Source: Paucilactobacillus hokkaidonensis JCM 18461 (GTDB lineage Bacteria > Bacillota > Bacilli > Lactobacillales > Lactobacillaceae). From it: 64,000 nucleotides of DNA. The position numbers and the translations under genes are program-made. Under the pieces are notes generated by a model. It was given only the letters and a program-made list of their open reading frames with translations. It ran no database searches and was not told where the DNA came from. The stretch is from assembly GCF_000829395.1 (NCBI RefSeq), contig NZ_AP014680.1, positions 1,116,001 to 1,180,000 on the forward strand, given 5' to 3'. Positions 9,625 through 19,335 of this stretch are shown in pieces. How positions within the stretch are numbered: the stretch's first letter is position 1; every line of letters begins with the position of its first letter.

Positions 9625-10239
9625 CTAATTTTTGGGAACTGTGACTAAAAAGCGAAAATCACCGTCAGACAAACTTACCTTTTGAGCTGAGTATTGCAAA
9701 TTATGGTGTCGACTATATTTGTTTAAATCTAATAAAATCGTTTTCTTCTTTTGATTTAATTCAACCCATGCTGGTAGCTTATAGTTGTTTTTAATATAGC
9801 CCATCACATAAGTAATTGGCAAGTTTAAGCGTCCGACTGCCAATCCTTTAGCCTTTAATAAAACATTTCCGTTAGACTGTCTAACCGGTGTAAAGTTCAG
9901 TGCAAAATTAATTTTAGTCCCTAAAAATTTTGTGGAACCAGTAACGGTTGCATATTTTTTACCAACAATAAACCCATATTTTGTTTTTTGATTTTTTTGA
10001 AGGCGCACTAAATAATTATCTGCTAATGCATTAACCTGCTCAGAGTTTAAATCAACTTCAAAAGAAGAATTGCTCTGCTTTACTGGCTGACTGGTAGTTT
10101 GCTTTTCAACTGGTGCTGTAACTTGCGTGTATAAATAGATGCCGCCACCAATTATAATGACAACCACAATGACAAATGCCCATTTCCACAAATTACGTTC
10201 TCTTTTTTTTGATTTTGCTGTTTTTCTTGATTCTGACAT
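9625..10239 (-). CDS. YpmS family membrane-anchored protein (DUF2140)
   Basis: The 204-residue protein has a basic cytoplasmic N-terminus (1-17), one membrane helix (about 18-38) and an extracellular domain. This layout, and its place directly after a YpmR-like SGNH hydrolase, matches B. subtilis YpmS. The ATG directly follows the TAG of the upstream gene, so the two are surely translated from one message. The outer domain contains [10 protein letters not shown] and other beta-type segments but no recognised catalytic residues. Function is not established; a role with the neighbouring hydrolase at the cell surface is an inference. Confidence 0.8.
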   Translation of the reverse strand: MSESRKTAKSKKRERNLWKWAFVIVVVIIIGGGIYLYTQVTAPVEKQTTSQPVKQSNSSFEVDLNSEQVNALADNYLVRLQKNQKTKYGFIVGKKYATVTGSTKFLGTKINFALNFTPVRQSNGNVLLKAKGLAVGRLNLPITYVMGYIKNNYKLPAWVELNQKKKTILLDLNKYSRHHNLQYSAQKVSLSDGDFRFLVTVPKN

Positions 10240-11169
10240 CTATTTTCCCTTCTCTAGCCAGTTTTGATGTATTTGCATTTCTTTGAATAGCTTATCCGCC
10301 ATTTTTTCGTATCCTTGATGGTTAGGATGGAAATTATCAGCAGTCGAAATATATTTATTAAGATTTTGGTTCTTTTTACTCATAATTTGCGTAATTTCTT
10401 TTTGATTGACGCTTGAACTGTTAGCAGCATTTGCCTGTTGTACCAATTTTTGTTGCTGGGTTTGCGTAGTGTATTGTCCATGTGACATTAAATTATTTAC
10501 ATCAACAAAATATGCAGGACCATATCCTGCTAACGTCGTTTTAGTATCTTTATTCCAGTTTGATACGGAGGTTGTAATTGAACTCATGTTAGCAAAATAA
10601 ACGTAAAATGGATTGTAAACACTGAATAAGAAAATAGGTGCATTTGAATTATATTTGCGAACAGTAGTAAATAAGTCATTCAGTTTATTATCATACTTTT
10701 TACTAGCAATACCCATTTGGGTTTCAAATTTAGTTTGAGAACTGACAAATAAATTTTTTTCTAAAGTCTGCATTAAATCATTACCACCGACGGTCATAAC
10801 AATTACATCGGCCGATTTTAATTTTTGTTGAACATTAGATTGATCATTCAATCGTTTTAGAATTTGGTCAGACCGATCACCGGCAACACCAAAGTTACTG
10901 GTTATCACCTTAGTGTTATCTTGTTTTTCAACCTTTTGTTTAATTATGCTTACATAGCCGCCTTTTTTTTGTTGGTCTCCAACCCCTTGTGTCAAAGAAT
11001 CACCCAATGCAACGATATGTACCTCTTTTTTATGCTGCACTTTTTTGGTAGTGCTGGTCTTTTCCGAAGGTGTCGACTGAGACGTAAAATAATGATATCC
11101 GCCGTAGGCACCCCCCGCTAAAATCAACAATCCAATAATAAATATAATAATTTTTACTCCACGTTTCAT
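10240..11169 (-). CDS. SGNH/GDSL-family hydrolase (YpmR-like), membrane-anchored
   Basis: The 309-residue protein has an N-terminal membrane helix (about 5-27), a Ser/Thr/Lys-rich spacer, and an SGNH hydrolase domain. Family blocks seen: ALGDSLTQG with the catalytic Ser, a Gly in FGVAGDRS, GGNDLM with the oxyanion Asn, and DNFHPNHQG with the Asp-His pair. It should be an esterase or lipase acting outside the membrane; the substrate is unknown. The start is the ATG at 11169 with GGGGG 6 nt upstream. It is followed without a gap by the ypmS-like gene. Confidence 0.87.
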   Translation of the reverse strand: MKRGVKIIIFIIGLLILAGGAYGGYHYFTSQSTPSEKTSTTKKVQHKKEVHIVALGDSLTQGVGDQQKKGGYVSIIKQKVEKQDNTKVITSNFGVAGDRSDQILKRLNDQSNVQQKLKSADVIVMTVGGNDLMQTLEKNLFVSSQTKFETQMGIASKKYDNKLNDLFTTVRKYNSNAPIFLFSVYNPFYVYFANMSSITTSVSNWNKDTKTTLAGYGPAYFVDVNNLMSHGQYTTQTQQQKLVQQANAANSSSVNQKEITQIMSKKNQNLNKYISTADNFHPNHQGYEKMADKLFKEMQIHQNWLEKGK

Positions 11170-11187
11170 TTGTAACCCCCAATATGT

Positions 11188-11228
11188 ACAACAGAGGCTG
11201 CAACAAAACAATGTTTTGCATCAGCCCC
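11188..11228 (-). repeat. GAGGCTG-type intergenic hairpin
   Basis: Between the DegV gene and the ypmR-like gene, arms GGGGCTG.TGCAAAACA and TGTTTTGT.GCAGCCTC pair over most of their length. No clear T-run follows. It shares the GAGGCTG arm with the terminator at 22.6 kb and is probably a weak terminator or one copy of a dispersed hairpin family. Confidence 0.5.
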
Positions 11229-11260
11229 TATCAAATGTATCAATGGAATCTAATTTTTAT

Positions 11261-12103
11261 TTATTCAGTATAGTAAAGTAAACAAAACGCTCCCATACCA
11301 GTATGTGTTGCAATAATTGGCACTGTTTCACGAACAACAATTTTGATTTCAGGAAATAGATTCTCTAATGTTGACTTCATTTTTGCAACAGCTTCATCTG
11401 CCTGAACGTGTGAAATACCAATTGCTTTTACTTTGCGACCATTTTTCATTTTTTCATAGACGTCATCCATATATTTATTGATGGGCTTCATGCCACGCCC
11501 CTTCATCCGGATTTTAATCTCTCCTTGAGCAACTTCAAGCATTACTTTAATATTTAACAGATTGGATAATGCACCCGCCATTTTACTAATACGACCACCG
11601 GCAACTAAATTATTTAAGTTTACGACTGCCAGATAAAGTTTTGAATGATCTCGAACTTCTTCCATTTTAGCAATCACCGTCTGCATATCAGCATCCTGCT
11701 CAATTAATTTAGCAGCTTCTAGTATTTGAAAAGCTAAGCCGCGATCAGTTGTTTGACTATCTATGACTGTTACGTCAGCTTTACTCAGTGCTGCTGCTTG
11801 TTGAGCTGCATGAACGGTACCACTAATGGATTCCATCATAGAAACGCACAAAACTTGGCTACCATCGGCGCCTAAGCGATCAAAAGCATCCACAAACTTG
11901 CCAATTGGTGGCTGCGATGTTTTCGGTAAAGACTTAGCGTTTTTCATTAATTCTGGAAATTGTTTGTTTGTAATCGTTTCACGTTCTACATAGATAGTTC
12001 CATCGATCATAACTGATAACGGAATAACAGTTATGTTGTATTTTTCAATCTCCTCTTCCGTCAATCCAGCAGAAGAATCCGTAACAATTTTAATGTTCGC
12101 CAT
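11261..12103 (-). CDS. DegV family fatty-acid-binding protein
   Basis: DegV (FakB-type) proteins bind a fatty acid and present it to the kinase FakA for phosphorylation. The protein (280 residues) opens with IKIVTDSSAGL and has TSQPPIGKF, SGTVHAA and GGRISKM, the segments that line the fatty-acid pocket, and a C-terminal Thr/Gly-rich segment. I take the ATG at 12103, as most family members begin just before the IVTDS strand; a GTG at 12115 would add four residues, and neither has a strong ribosome binding site. It is the last gene before the divergent trhA. Confidence 0.87.
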   Translation of the reverse strand: MANIKIVTDSSAGLTEEEIEKYNITVIPLSVMIDGTIYVERETITNKQFPELMKNAKSLPKTSQPPIGKFVDAFDRLGADGSQVLCVSMMESISGTVHAAQQAAALSKADVTVIDSQTTDRGLAFQILEAAKLIEQDADMQTVIAKMEEVRDHSKLYLAVVNLNNLVAGGRISKMAGALSNLLNIKVMLEVAQGEIKIRMKGRGMKPINKYMDDVYEKMKNGRKVKAIGISHVQADEAVAKMKSTLENLFPEIKIVVRETVPIIATHTGMGAFCLLYYTE

Positions 12104-12137
12104 AAATCGAACCACACTTTCTTACAAATTATAAATA

Positions 12138-12146
12138 TGCTATAAT
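12138..12146 (+). promoter_or_regulatory. Possible extended -10 promoter for trhA
   Basis: TGCTATAAT is a perfect extended -10 element on the plus strand. No good -35 is visible. The leader it would give is about 165 nt and contains a perfect 8-bp inverted repeat (CATCTAGT/ACTAGATG, 12147-12169). Confidence 0.5.
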
Positions 12147-12317
12147 CATCTAGTATTAAAAACTAGATGTACTAGTTTCTATCTATTTACTATCTAAATA
12201 GTAGCTAACTATCGAGTTAAAGTCAATGAAATTCCAATAACTAACTCGAAATTTAGTATAGCAGAAATGGCAATGTTTTTCATTTGATTCATCAAGATAA
12301 CTAAAGGAGTTATACCA

Positions 12318-12956
12318 ATGCAACCAAGTAAAACACGTAAAAATATCATCATTGAACTTGCTAACACAATTTCACATGGCCTCGGGGTTGCTCTGGCAAT
12401 TGCCGGTTTAATATTATTAATTATTAAAGCTATCAGTACCAGTGACCCAATGAGAATAGTCACCTTTTCATTTTACGGTAGTATTCTAATTCTGTTTTAT
12501 TTAACTTCAACCATGTTTCATGCACTCGTCTTCACCCGAGCACATCACGTTTTTCAAGTGTTTGATCACTGCATGATTTTTGTGCTAATTGGAGCTACCT
12601 ATACACCATATTGTTTGGTAAGTATTTCTGGTTGGTTTGGCTGGACATTATTTGGTGTAATCTGGCTAATGGCAATTTGTGGAATTATATATAAGTCCAT
12701 TTGGCTCAATAAAGTCACGCCCCTATCCACAATCATTTACATTATTATGGGCTGGATGTGTGTATTAGCATTTAAACCCTTATGGCACGCATTAACACCA
12801 GTTGGCTTTTTTCTACTGTTAGCCGGTGGATTGTCTTTTACTTTAGGTGCACTAGTTTATAGTAAAAAAGGGTTCATCTATGCTCACCTAATCTGGCACT
12901 TTTTTGTTCTCGCAGGAACAATTTTAATGTACTTTTCTATCTTACTATTTGTCTAA
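12318..12956 (+). CDS. trhA: Hemolysin III / TrhA family membrane protein
   Basis: This is a 212-residue seven-helix membrane protein of the PAQR-like hemolysin III family (YqfA). The family is linked to membrane fluidity and energetics in bacteria; hemolytic activity is not a safe inference. The conserved metal-site residues are present: Ser/His in ISHGLG, His in TMFHAL, FDHCMIF, and HLIWHFF near the end. The start is preceded by AAAGGAG. It converges on dfrA, overlapping its 3' end by 12 bp, and no terminator separates them. Confidence 0.9.
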   Translation: MQPSKTRKNIIIELANTISHGLGVALAIAGLILLIIKAISTSDPMRIVTFSFYGSILILFYLTSTMFHALVFTRAHHVFQVFDHCMIFVLIGATYTPYCLVSISGWFGWTLFGVIWLMAICGIIYKSIWLNKVTPLSTIIYIIMGWMCVLAFKPLWHALTPVGFFLLLAGGLSFTLGALVYSKKGFIYAHLIWHFFVLAGTILMYFSILLFV

Positions 12957-13442
12957 TAGTGATTGGCATGACCATGATTCAAATACATAGTCATGCTTAT
13001 TTTTTTCGTCCGCACTAAATTCATTTCGTTCTTGTAACTTCCAATTATCATAATTTATTGGGATCATGTTGGTATCACCGTTAAAGTGATCGGCTATAAC
13101 TGTTCTAAAAAGATGATCTACCCAATTAATCGTTGTAGCAAAGACAATTGCACCGCCGATGATATAGACATCATCATTGGTATTTTTTAAGAAATTTTCT
13201 AACTCGTCAGCGTTTCTCATAATCTCAACATTTTCTACTGGGGTAAGCGTGTTTGATAATACAATATTACGGCGTCGTGGTAAAGGACGGTTTAAAGACT
13301 CATACGTTCGTTTGCCCATCACAACGGTATGATTAGTGGTTAATTCTTTAAAACGCCGCATATCAGCTGGTAGGTGCCAAGGAAGCCGTCCGTCTTTTCC
13401 GATTGTTCCATCTAAATCTTCTGCCCAAATAAAACTAATCAT
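12945..13442 (-). CDS. dfrA: Dihydrofolate reductase
   Basis: DHFR reduces dihydrofolate to tetrahydrofolate with NADPH, regenerating the cofactor used by the thymidylate synthase encoded just upstream. The 165-residue protein has the usual layout: WAEDLDGTIGKDGRLPWHLPAD with the substrate-binding acid, MGKRTYESL, IVLS, and YIIGGA for NADPH. AGGAGG lies upstream of the ATG. It follows thyA by 12 nt, so the two form the usual thyA-dfrA operon. Its 3' end overlaps the convergent trhA. Confidence 0.96.
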   Translation of the reverse strand: MISFIWAEDLDGTIGKDGRLPWHLPADMRRFKELTTNHTVVMGKRTYESLNRPLPRRRNIVLSNTLTPVENVEIMRNADELENFLKNTNDDVYIIGGAIVFATTINWVDHLFRTVIADHFNGDTNMIPINYDNWKLQERNEFSADEKNKHDYVFESWSCQSLLDK

Positions 13443-13454
13443 TTACTTTTCCTC

Positions 13455-14417
13455 CTAAACCGCTACTGGAGCTTTGATTGCAGGATAGGGCTCATATCCT
13501 TCGAGCTTGATATCTGCCATCTCATATTCTTCCAGCGGTTTGACCACGTTTGGCAATATTAATTTTGGAGCAGCCTTGGGTTTTCTACCAAGCTGTTCTT
13601 TAATTTGGTCTAAGTGATTATTATAGATGTGAGCATCACCCAATGTATGCACAAATTCGCCCACTTGCAAACCACATTGTTGTGCGATTAAGTGGGTCAA
13701 TAACGCATAGCTGGCAATGTTAAATGGAACCCCTAAGAAAATATCGCCACTTCGCTGGTAAAGTTGACAGCTCAATTTACCATTGGCAACATAAAATTGG
13801 AACATTGTATGACATGGTGGTAATGCAACTGTTGGAACATCTTCTGGATTCCAGGCAGTGACAATCATTCTGCGTGAATCCGGTGTATGTTTAATTTGTT
13901 CAATGACATTTTTGATTTGATCAATCGTCGCACCATTACTTGTCCGCCAAGCACGCCACTGACTACCATAAACTAAACCTAAATCACCATATTGATTGGC
14001 AAATTGGTCATCAGCTAAAACACGATCACAAAATAGTTGTTTTTGTACTAAATACTGTTTTTTAAATTCTGGATTACTTTGGGAACGTAAACCAAAATCG
14101 GTCATATCTGGTCCAGCATATTCAGTAGAATTAACCCATTTTTCAAACGCCCACTCGTCCCAAATATGGTTATGATGTTGCAGCAAAAAACGGATATTTG
14201 TGTCTCCTCGTAAAAACCATAATAACTCGCTTTTAATCAGTCCAAACGGAACTTTTTTAGTGGTTAGCAGCGGAAATCCAGCATTAAGGTCAAATCGCAT
14301 TTGATAACCAAATAATGAATGGGTGCCAGTCCCGGTTCGATCTGTTTTTAAATTACCATGTTCCAGTACATTATGTGCCAATTGTAAATACTGTTCTTCA
14401 TTGCTAGTTGTACTCAT
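13455..14417 (-). CDS. thyA: Thymidylate synthase
   Basis: ThyA methylates dUMP to dTMP using methylene-tetrahydrofolate. The 320-residue protein is of the longer Lactobacillus type. It contains [12 protein letters not shown], the catalytic Cys in [10 protein letters not shown] near residue 201, [13 protein letters not shown], and HIYNNHLDQ. The start has GGAGG upstream with normal spacing. It lies between the ABC-F gene and dfrA on the same strand. Confidence 0.97.
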   Translation of the reverse strand: MSTTSNEEQYLQLAHNVLEHGNLKTDRTGTGTHSLFGYQMRFDLNAGFPLLTTKKVPFGLIKSELLWFLRGDTNIRFLLQHHNHIWDEWAFEKWVNSTEYAGPDMTDFGLRSQSNPEFKKQYLVQKQLFCDRVLADDQFANQYGDLGLVYGSQWRAWRTSNGATIDQIKNVIEQIKHTPDSRRMIVTAWNPEDVPTVALPPCHTMFQFYVANGKLSCQLYQRSGDIFLGVPFNIASYALLTHLIAQQCGLQVGEFVHTLGDAHIYNNHLDQIKEQLGRKPKAAPKLILPNVVKPLEEYEMADIKLEGYEPYPAIKAPVAV

Positions 14418-14436
14418 CAGAAGGCCTCCATTTTAA

Positions 14437-16335
14437 CTATTCATCCACAAAATCACTCAAATATTCCCAACGCTCTGTTTTAGCGTCAATATCTTGGTTC
14501 AACTGTGTTAATTGATCTTGCAGTTTCGCAAGTTTATCGTAGTCAGAGCCATTCTCAAGCATTGCGGCCTGAACTTTTCTTTTCTGTTCATCCAATTTAT
14601 CAATTTGGTTTTCAATTTGATCCCATTCCATCTGCTCTGCATATGTCAGTTTACGTTTTTTACTGGCAACCGGATTTGAAACCACACTTGATTTCCCGGC
14701 TTTATCTTCTTTGGAAGCCTGATTATTTACCTTGTTATCTTGAATACTTTGTAAATAATTTGAGTATTGTCCACTATAAAAATCAATTTGTCCTTGGCCA
14801 TTAAAAATCAATAATCGATCGGCAACCTTATCTAGAAAGTAACGATCATGTGAAACCGTAATAACAGTTCCTGCAAACGATTCTAAGTAGTCCTCTAATA
14901 CAGTTAACGTGCCAATGTCTAGATCGTTAGTTGGTTCATCAAGCAATAAAACATTCGGTTGCATCATTAAAATCTTCAATAAATATAATCGTCTTTTTTC
15001 GCCACCGGATAATTTTCTGATTAATGTTCCGTGCATGAAACGCGGAAATAAAAAGCGTTCTAATAATTGGGTTACATTAATCTTAGCTCCATTTTTATCG
15101 GTCACATTGGCTGCTACATCACTTAAATAATTGATCATCCGTTTATCTTCATCAATTGGTTCAGTCTGTTGTTTGTAATAGCCTATTTTGACTGTTTCAC
15201 CAACTTTGATGATGCCGCTATCAAGTTTCAAGTTACCAGTAATTACATTTAACAGACTGGATTTACCAGCTCCGTTTTCACCTGTGATACCAATTCTTTG
15301 ATTCCCTTGAATCAATAAATTAAAATCAGTTAAAATCTTTTTATCACCAAAATGCAGATTTGCATCTTTTATTGTGATGACCTCTTTACCTAATCGTTGC
15401 TGGCCTAAATCAATCGAGACATTCTGATCTACTTGTAAATTACCAACAGAATCCTCTAGTTCATGAAAACTGTTAATTCGTCCCTTTTGCTTAGTTGAAC
15501 GGGCCTTAGCCCCGGTTCGCATCCAAGCCAATTCTTTTTTATATAACTGTTGTTGCTTATGTTCAGTACCAGCTTCAAGTTCTACCCGCTCTGCTTTTTG
15601 TTGAACATAATCTTGGTAATTTCCTTGGTACTCATATAATTTACCAAAAGATAGTTCCCAAATTTGATTAGCAACTTGATCTAAGAAATACCGATCGTGG
15701 GTGACAACAATCACAGCACCGCGATAAGCAGAAAGATAATCTTGTAACCACACAGTAGAATCTAAATCCAAATGGTTAGTTGGCTCATCCAGTAATAGTA
15801 AATCTGGTGATTGAATTAATATTTGGGCTAATCCAACTCGCTTTTTTTGTCCACCCGATAAAGTCTTGACTGTTTGATTCAAATTACTGATCTTCAATTG
15901 GGTCAAGATTGTTTTTACTTCACTTTCTGTGGCCCACGCATCTTCTTCATCCATTTTAGCCTGAGCTGCAGTATACCGATCTAATGCCGCTTGCTCATTT
16001 GGATGCTCACTAAAATTAGCCAATGCTTCTTCGTAATCACGAATTAAAGCAAAAACTTTTTGTGAGCCAGCAAAGACAGCGTCTAAAATAGTTAAATCGT
16101 CTTGTAATTCAGGTATTTGTTTTAAGTAACCGATCGAATATTCCTTCGGCGTAACGATATCACCACTGTCTGCGCCAACTTGGCTACTAATAACGTTTAG
16201 CAAAGATGTTTTGCCACTTCCATTAGTTCCAATCAGCCCAATTCTATCCTTTTCATTGATAATAAATGAAATTTGGTCAAATAATGTTTTCTCTCCGTAT
16301 GTACTGGAAAGCTTTTCAGCACGCAATGTTTGCAT
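14437..16335 (-). CDS. ABC-F family ATPase (YfmR/Uup type)
   Basis: ABC-F proteins have two ATPase domains and no membrane part; they act on the ribosome to help stalled or difficult translation. This 632-residue protein has Walker A motifs (GTNGSGKTS near 40, GENGAGKSS near 350), signatures LSGGQKKR and LSGGEKRR, Walker B DEPTNHLDL and DEPTNDLD, and an inter-domain linker. A Lys/Gln/Glu-rich coiled coil fills about residues 560-630, the C-terminal domain of the Uup/YfmR type. It starts 3 nt after cca and is likely expressed with it. Resistance (Vga/Msr) subfamilies are less likely given the housekeeping setting. Confidence 0.88.
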   Translation of the reverse strand: MQTLRAEKLSSTYGEKTLFDQISFIINEKDRIGLIGTNGSGKTSLLNVISSQVGADSGDIVTPKEYSIGYLKQIPELQDDLTILDAVFAGSQKVFALIRDYEEALANFSEHPNEQAALDRYTAAQAKMDEEDAWATESEVKTILTQLKISNLNQTVKTLSGGQKKRVGLAQILIQSPDLLLLDEPTNHLDLDSTVWLQDYLSAYRGAVIVVTHDRYFLDQVANQIWELSFGKLYEYQGNYQDYVQQKAERVELEAGTEHKQQQLYKKELAWMRTGAKARSTKQKGRINSFHELEDSVGNLQVDQNVSIDLGQQRLGKEVITIKDANLHFGDKKILTDFNLLIQGNQRIGITGENGAGKSSLLNVITGNLKLDSGIIKVGETVKIGYYKQQTEPIDEDKRMINYLSDVAANVTDKNGAKINVTQLLERFLFPRFMHGTLIRKLSGGEKRRLYLLKILMMQPNVLLLDEPTNDLDIGTLTVLEDYLESFAGTVITVSHDRYFLDKVADRLLIFNGQGQIDFYSGQYSNYLQSIQDNKVNNQASKEDKAGKSSVVSNPVASKKRKLTYAEQMEWDQIENQIDKLDEQKRKVQAAMLENGSDYDKLAKLQDQLTQLNQDIDAKTERWEYLSDFVDE

Positions 16336-16337
16336 AG

Positions 16338-17549
16338 TTAACCCTCTTTTACCATTTCCTTTGCGGCTTCAATCAATAAATCATGCCGATTTTCAATCTT
16401 GTTTTCCACAACATCTTGTTCTAATCGTTGCAAAATTTTGCCAATAATTGGTCCAGGGCGTAAATTTGCTTCTTGTAACAATTGCTTACCATTGAGTTCT
16501 AACTCATTCTTATGCTTAATTGGTAGTTCATCATAGCGTTTTAAAATATCATCGGTTGTCAACTCGCCACCAAATAATAACGCAATTTTATTTGCGCTGA
16601 TTAATCGCTCTTTCCCAGTTTGATATAACATTTTAGCCGTTAGTACTTCTTCTGATATTTCATTGATTGCGGCGACAACTTGAACTGTATCGATAATAAC
16701 TTGATTGGAAGTTTTCCAGGCCTTTAAAAATTGATTAATTTGTTTACCATGTAAATAAAATGTGTACGCCAATAGTGCCCAGACTTCAGATGGTAAGGAT
16801 AAATCCCACTTTTCAAGAGTGGCCAGTTGTCTTAGATCTATTTCAAATGGCGCAAGCATTGGACAATATTGATATAATTTTGTATTAACAAAGACTTCAA
16901 TCCCACTAGTAGGATTTTGTCCTAAAAATAATTTTTCAAGTTCTACTCGGATACGTTCGACTGCAATTTTAGTCAATAATGACGCATTGGCTTTAATTCC
17001 AGCCATCGTTTTTGCTTCAATTGTAAAATCCAATTGACTAGCAAATCGAGCAGCGCGCATCATACGCAATGCATCCTCGTGAAATCGTTGTTGCGGGTCA
17101 CCAACAGCTTTGATAACTCCATTTTTTAAATCTTTAAGCCCGCTAAATAGATCAATAATCTCTCCATTTTCGCGCATTGCAAGTGCATTAATAGTGAAAT
17201 CACGTCGCTGTAAGTCTTCGGTCAATGAGCGCACAAAGGTCACTGAGTCTGGTCGCCTAAAGTCCTGATATCCTGATTCAGTCCGAAAAGTTGTTATCTC
17301 ATATCCTTCACCATGTTCTAAGACCATAACAGTCCCATGCTCAATGCCTGTATCAACAGTCCGGTTAAAAATTTGCTTAATTTCATTTGGATATGCACTG
17401 CTAGCAATATCAACATCATGAATGGTATTTCCTAAAATTGTATCCCGCACACTGCCACCAACAAAGTATGCTTCAAAACCAGCAGCTTCAATTTTTTGCA
17501 TAATTGGGCGTGCTTGCTCAAACTCTTCTGGTAATTTTTTAATTATCAT
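16338..17549 (-). CDS. cca: CCA tRNA nucleotidyltransferase
   Basis: This enzyme adds or repairs the 3' CCA of tRNAs without a template. The 403-residue protein is a class II enzyme: [11 protein letters not shown] near residue 30 with the HDVDIASSA acidic pair, [11 protein letters not shown], and [12 protein letters not shown], followed by a helical body that binds the tRNA. The ATG overlaps the dapB stop as ATGA, so translation is coupled. The order dapB-cca is the usual Firmicutes one. Confidence 0.95.
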   Translation of the reverse strand: MIIKKLPEEFEQARPIMQKIEAAGFEAYFVGGSVRDTILGNTIHDVDIASSAYPNEIKQIFNRTVDTGIEHGTVMVLEHGEGYEITTFRTESGYQDFRRPDSVTFVRSLTEDLQRRDFTINALAMRENGEIIDLFSGLKDLKNGVIKAVGDPQQRFHEDALRMMRAARFASQLDFTIEAKTMAGIKANASLLTKIAVERIRVELEKLFLGQNPTSGIEVFVNTKLYQYCPMLAPFEIDLRQLATLEKWDLSLPSEVWALLAYTFYLHGKQINQFLKAWKTSNQVIIDTVQVVAAINEISEEVLTAKMLYQTGKERLISANKIALLFGGELTTDDILKRYDELPIKHKNELELNGKQLLQEANLRPGPIIGKILQRLEQDVVENKIENRHDLLIEAAKEMVKEG

Positions 17550-18313
17550 AATAGATTTTCAAGTCCCACTAATAATTCGTGTTCATTCGTAATTTTTTCA
17601 ATGGCAATCGCAACGCCACTCATAAATGATTGCCGATCAAGTGTATCTTGGCGAATCGTTAAGCCCTCACCTGATGAACCAAATAGCACTTGTTCATGAG
17701 CTACTAAGCCGGGCAGCCTAACAGCATGAATACGAATACCATTATAGTCACCACCTCGAACATTAGCCAACGTCTCTTTAGCTTCTGGATTTCCTTGTTC
17801 ATGTGGCTTGCGCACTTCACTAATTAATTTGGCAGTACTTAAAGCAGTCCCACTAGGTGCATCCAATTTTTGATCGTGATGCATTTCGATAATTTCAACA
17901 TCTGGCATATATTTAGCTGCTTGCTTTGCAAATTGCATTAATAAAACGGCACTAATACCAAAATTAGGCGCAATCAACCCACCAATATTGTTTTTCTTTG
18001 CAATCTGTTTTAACTCCGTTAATTGATCATCCGTCAGGCCAGTTGTACCTATAACAGGTGAATAACCGTGTTCTAAAGCAAATTTTGTATTCTCATATAC
18101 CGAGGTTGGGGTGGTAAAGTCCACCCAGACATCGGCATCAACATTAATTTCATCTAATTGGTTAAATACCTTTGTTGTCGCTTCTAATTTTACATCTGTA
18201 TCAAGCTTAGGGCCGTAGACAGCTACCAATTCGAAATCAGCATGGCTTTGAACCATTGCAACCGCCTTTTGTCCCATTTTACCTTGGTATCCTGCAATAA
18301 TAACTTTCGTCAA
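17546..18313 (-). CDS. dapB: 4-hydroxy-tetrahydrodipicolinate reductase
   Basis: DapB reduces the dapA product in the lysine/diaminopimelate pathway. The protein (255 residues) has IAGYQGKMG for NAD(P)[23 protein letters not shown], the catalytic [15 protein letters not shown] block, and a VRGG segment. I start it at TTG 18313, since GGAG lies 9 nt upstream; the longer frame would place that site inside the gene. No other lysine gene is in the window. Its persistence beside cca reflects conserved order rather than a local lysine operon. Confidence 0.93.
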   Translation of the reverse strand: MTKVIIAGYQGKMGQKAVAMVQSHADFELVAVYGPKLDTDVKLEATTKVFNQLDEINVDADVWVDFTTPTSVYENTKFALEHGYSPVIGTTGLTDDQLTELKQIAKKNNIGGLIAPNFGISAVLLMQFAKQAAKYMPDVEIIEMHHDQKLDAPSGTALSTAKLISEVRKPHEQGNPEAKETLANVRGGDYNGIRIHAVRLPGLVAHEQVLFGSSGEGLTIRQDTLDRQSFMSGVAIAIEKITNEHELLVGLENLL

Positions 18314-18473
18314 ATTTATTCGCTCCAATCAATTAATTTCATGTTTCATCTTAACAGATTTATGGGTTTAAGTGAATTGTTGTTGTGGTTTCGCTGCGGG
18401 TTTTGCAGCGTGTTGTTTTTTGTGGTAAAGTTAAAGTAACTTTTAACATTTAACTTAAGTGAGGTGTTTTATT

Positions 18474-19298
18474 TTGAATTACCCATATCAATCAGCTTTT
18501 TTAACCTATTTATCACAAGAATCCCTATCCGCTGCAACAAGACTCTCCTATGATCAAACCTTAAGTGAATTATTTAATTACCTCAATACTCAAGACCGGG
18601 GCTTTGCATCAAATCCAACTGTCGACAATATTTTTAATCGTGATATCACTGCCTACTTAACAATGCTAGTTGAAAAACACCAAATTCGCCCCACTACTTA
18701 TAACAAATTATTATCTCAGATCAATCGCTACTTTAAATTCTTATTCACTCACAATCTGACTTCTGAATTACCAACCATCGACCTGCATGGTAAAAATACT
18801 CCTTCTAACCAAACCTTAAATTTAAAATGGCTGCAACTACTGCCAGATCTGTTAGTTGATTCAAAATTGCATCCATATACTAAATTAACCTTATTTTTAA
18901 TTAGTAAGGGTTATCGGGTAGCGGAATTCATGCAAGCCAGGTTTTATCCAGAATGGAACAAAATCAAAGCTGTCACCCCAGTAGAACAACAATTTATGCA
19001 AAATTTCACCGTATTTATTATTCCATTACAACAACTCCAAAATAGTCATGATCTCTTTTTAAAACAACGCCTAAATATTGCTGAGCCACGCTTAACTATG
19101 CCGGGTTTACATAAGTATCTAAAACCAGATAGTCGGTATGTCGGCTTTGATCTAACCCCCAAAAAGTTACAACAAAGCTTTATTTTACAAAGCTTGCAGC
19201 GCCTAGCAGATCAACCAGCTGCCGTTCTAGAGGAGAAACTGCAATTAGATCCGCAATCACTTTTATATTACCAACATTTATTGGTCAGTCTGTCTTAA
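18474..19298 (+). CDS. Degenerate tyrosine recombinase (Xer-like), probably inactive
   Basis: This 274-residue protein looks like a Xer/phage-integrase relative. Residues about 1-100 resemble the SAM-like core-binding domain (SAATRLSYDQTL, TYNKLLSQINRYFKFLF). In the second half, GYRVAEF keeps the first catalytic Arg, and LTPKKLQQSFILQSL aligns with the HPHMLRHTFATHLL box of true Xers, but the HxxR residues are Lys and Gln. No equivalent of GHxxxxTT is clear; LLYYQHL could hold the old Tyr. It therefore should not cut DNA; DNA binding may remain. The TTG start at 18474 has GAGGTG 7 nt upstream; a GTG at 18459 overlaps that site. It stands alone on the plus strand between dapB and the TPR gene. 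Confidence 0.7.
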   Translation: MNYPYQSAFLTYLSQESLSAATRLSYDQTLSELFNYLNTQDRGFASNPTVDNIFNRDITAYLTMLVEKHQIRPTTYNKLLSQINRYFKFLFTHNLTSELPTIDLHGKNTPSNQTLNLKWLQLLPDLLVDSKLHPYTKLTLFLISKGYRVAEFMQARFYPEWNKIKAVTPVEQQFMQNFTVFIIPLQQLQNSHDLFLKQRLNIAEPRLTMPGLHKYLKPDSRYVGFDLTPKKLQQSFILQSLQRLADQPAAVLEEKLQLDPQSLLYYQHLLVSLS

Positions 19299-19308
19299 GG
19301 AAAAATAA

Positions 19309-19335
19309 AAAGCAACCCCCAAAAAGGGCCGCTTT
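19309..19335. terminator. Intrinsic terminator between convergent genes
   Basis: On the minus strand AAAGCGGCCC and GGGGGTTGCTTT pair imperfectly around a T5 loop, followed by TTTATTTTT. It overlaps the stop of the TPR gene and faces the Xer-like gene from the other side. Confidence 0.65.

Noticed and set aside
14437-16335. ABC-F gene as an antibiotic resistance determinant
   Set aside because: The Uup-like C-terminal coiled coil and the housekeeping neighbours cca and thyA argue for a core translation factor.
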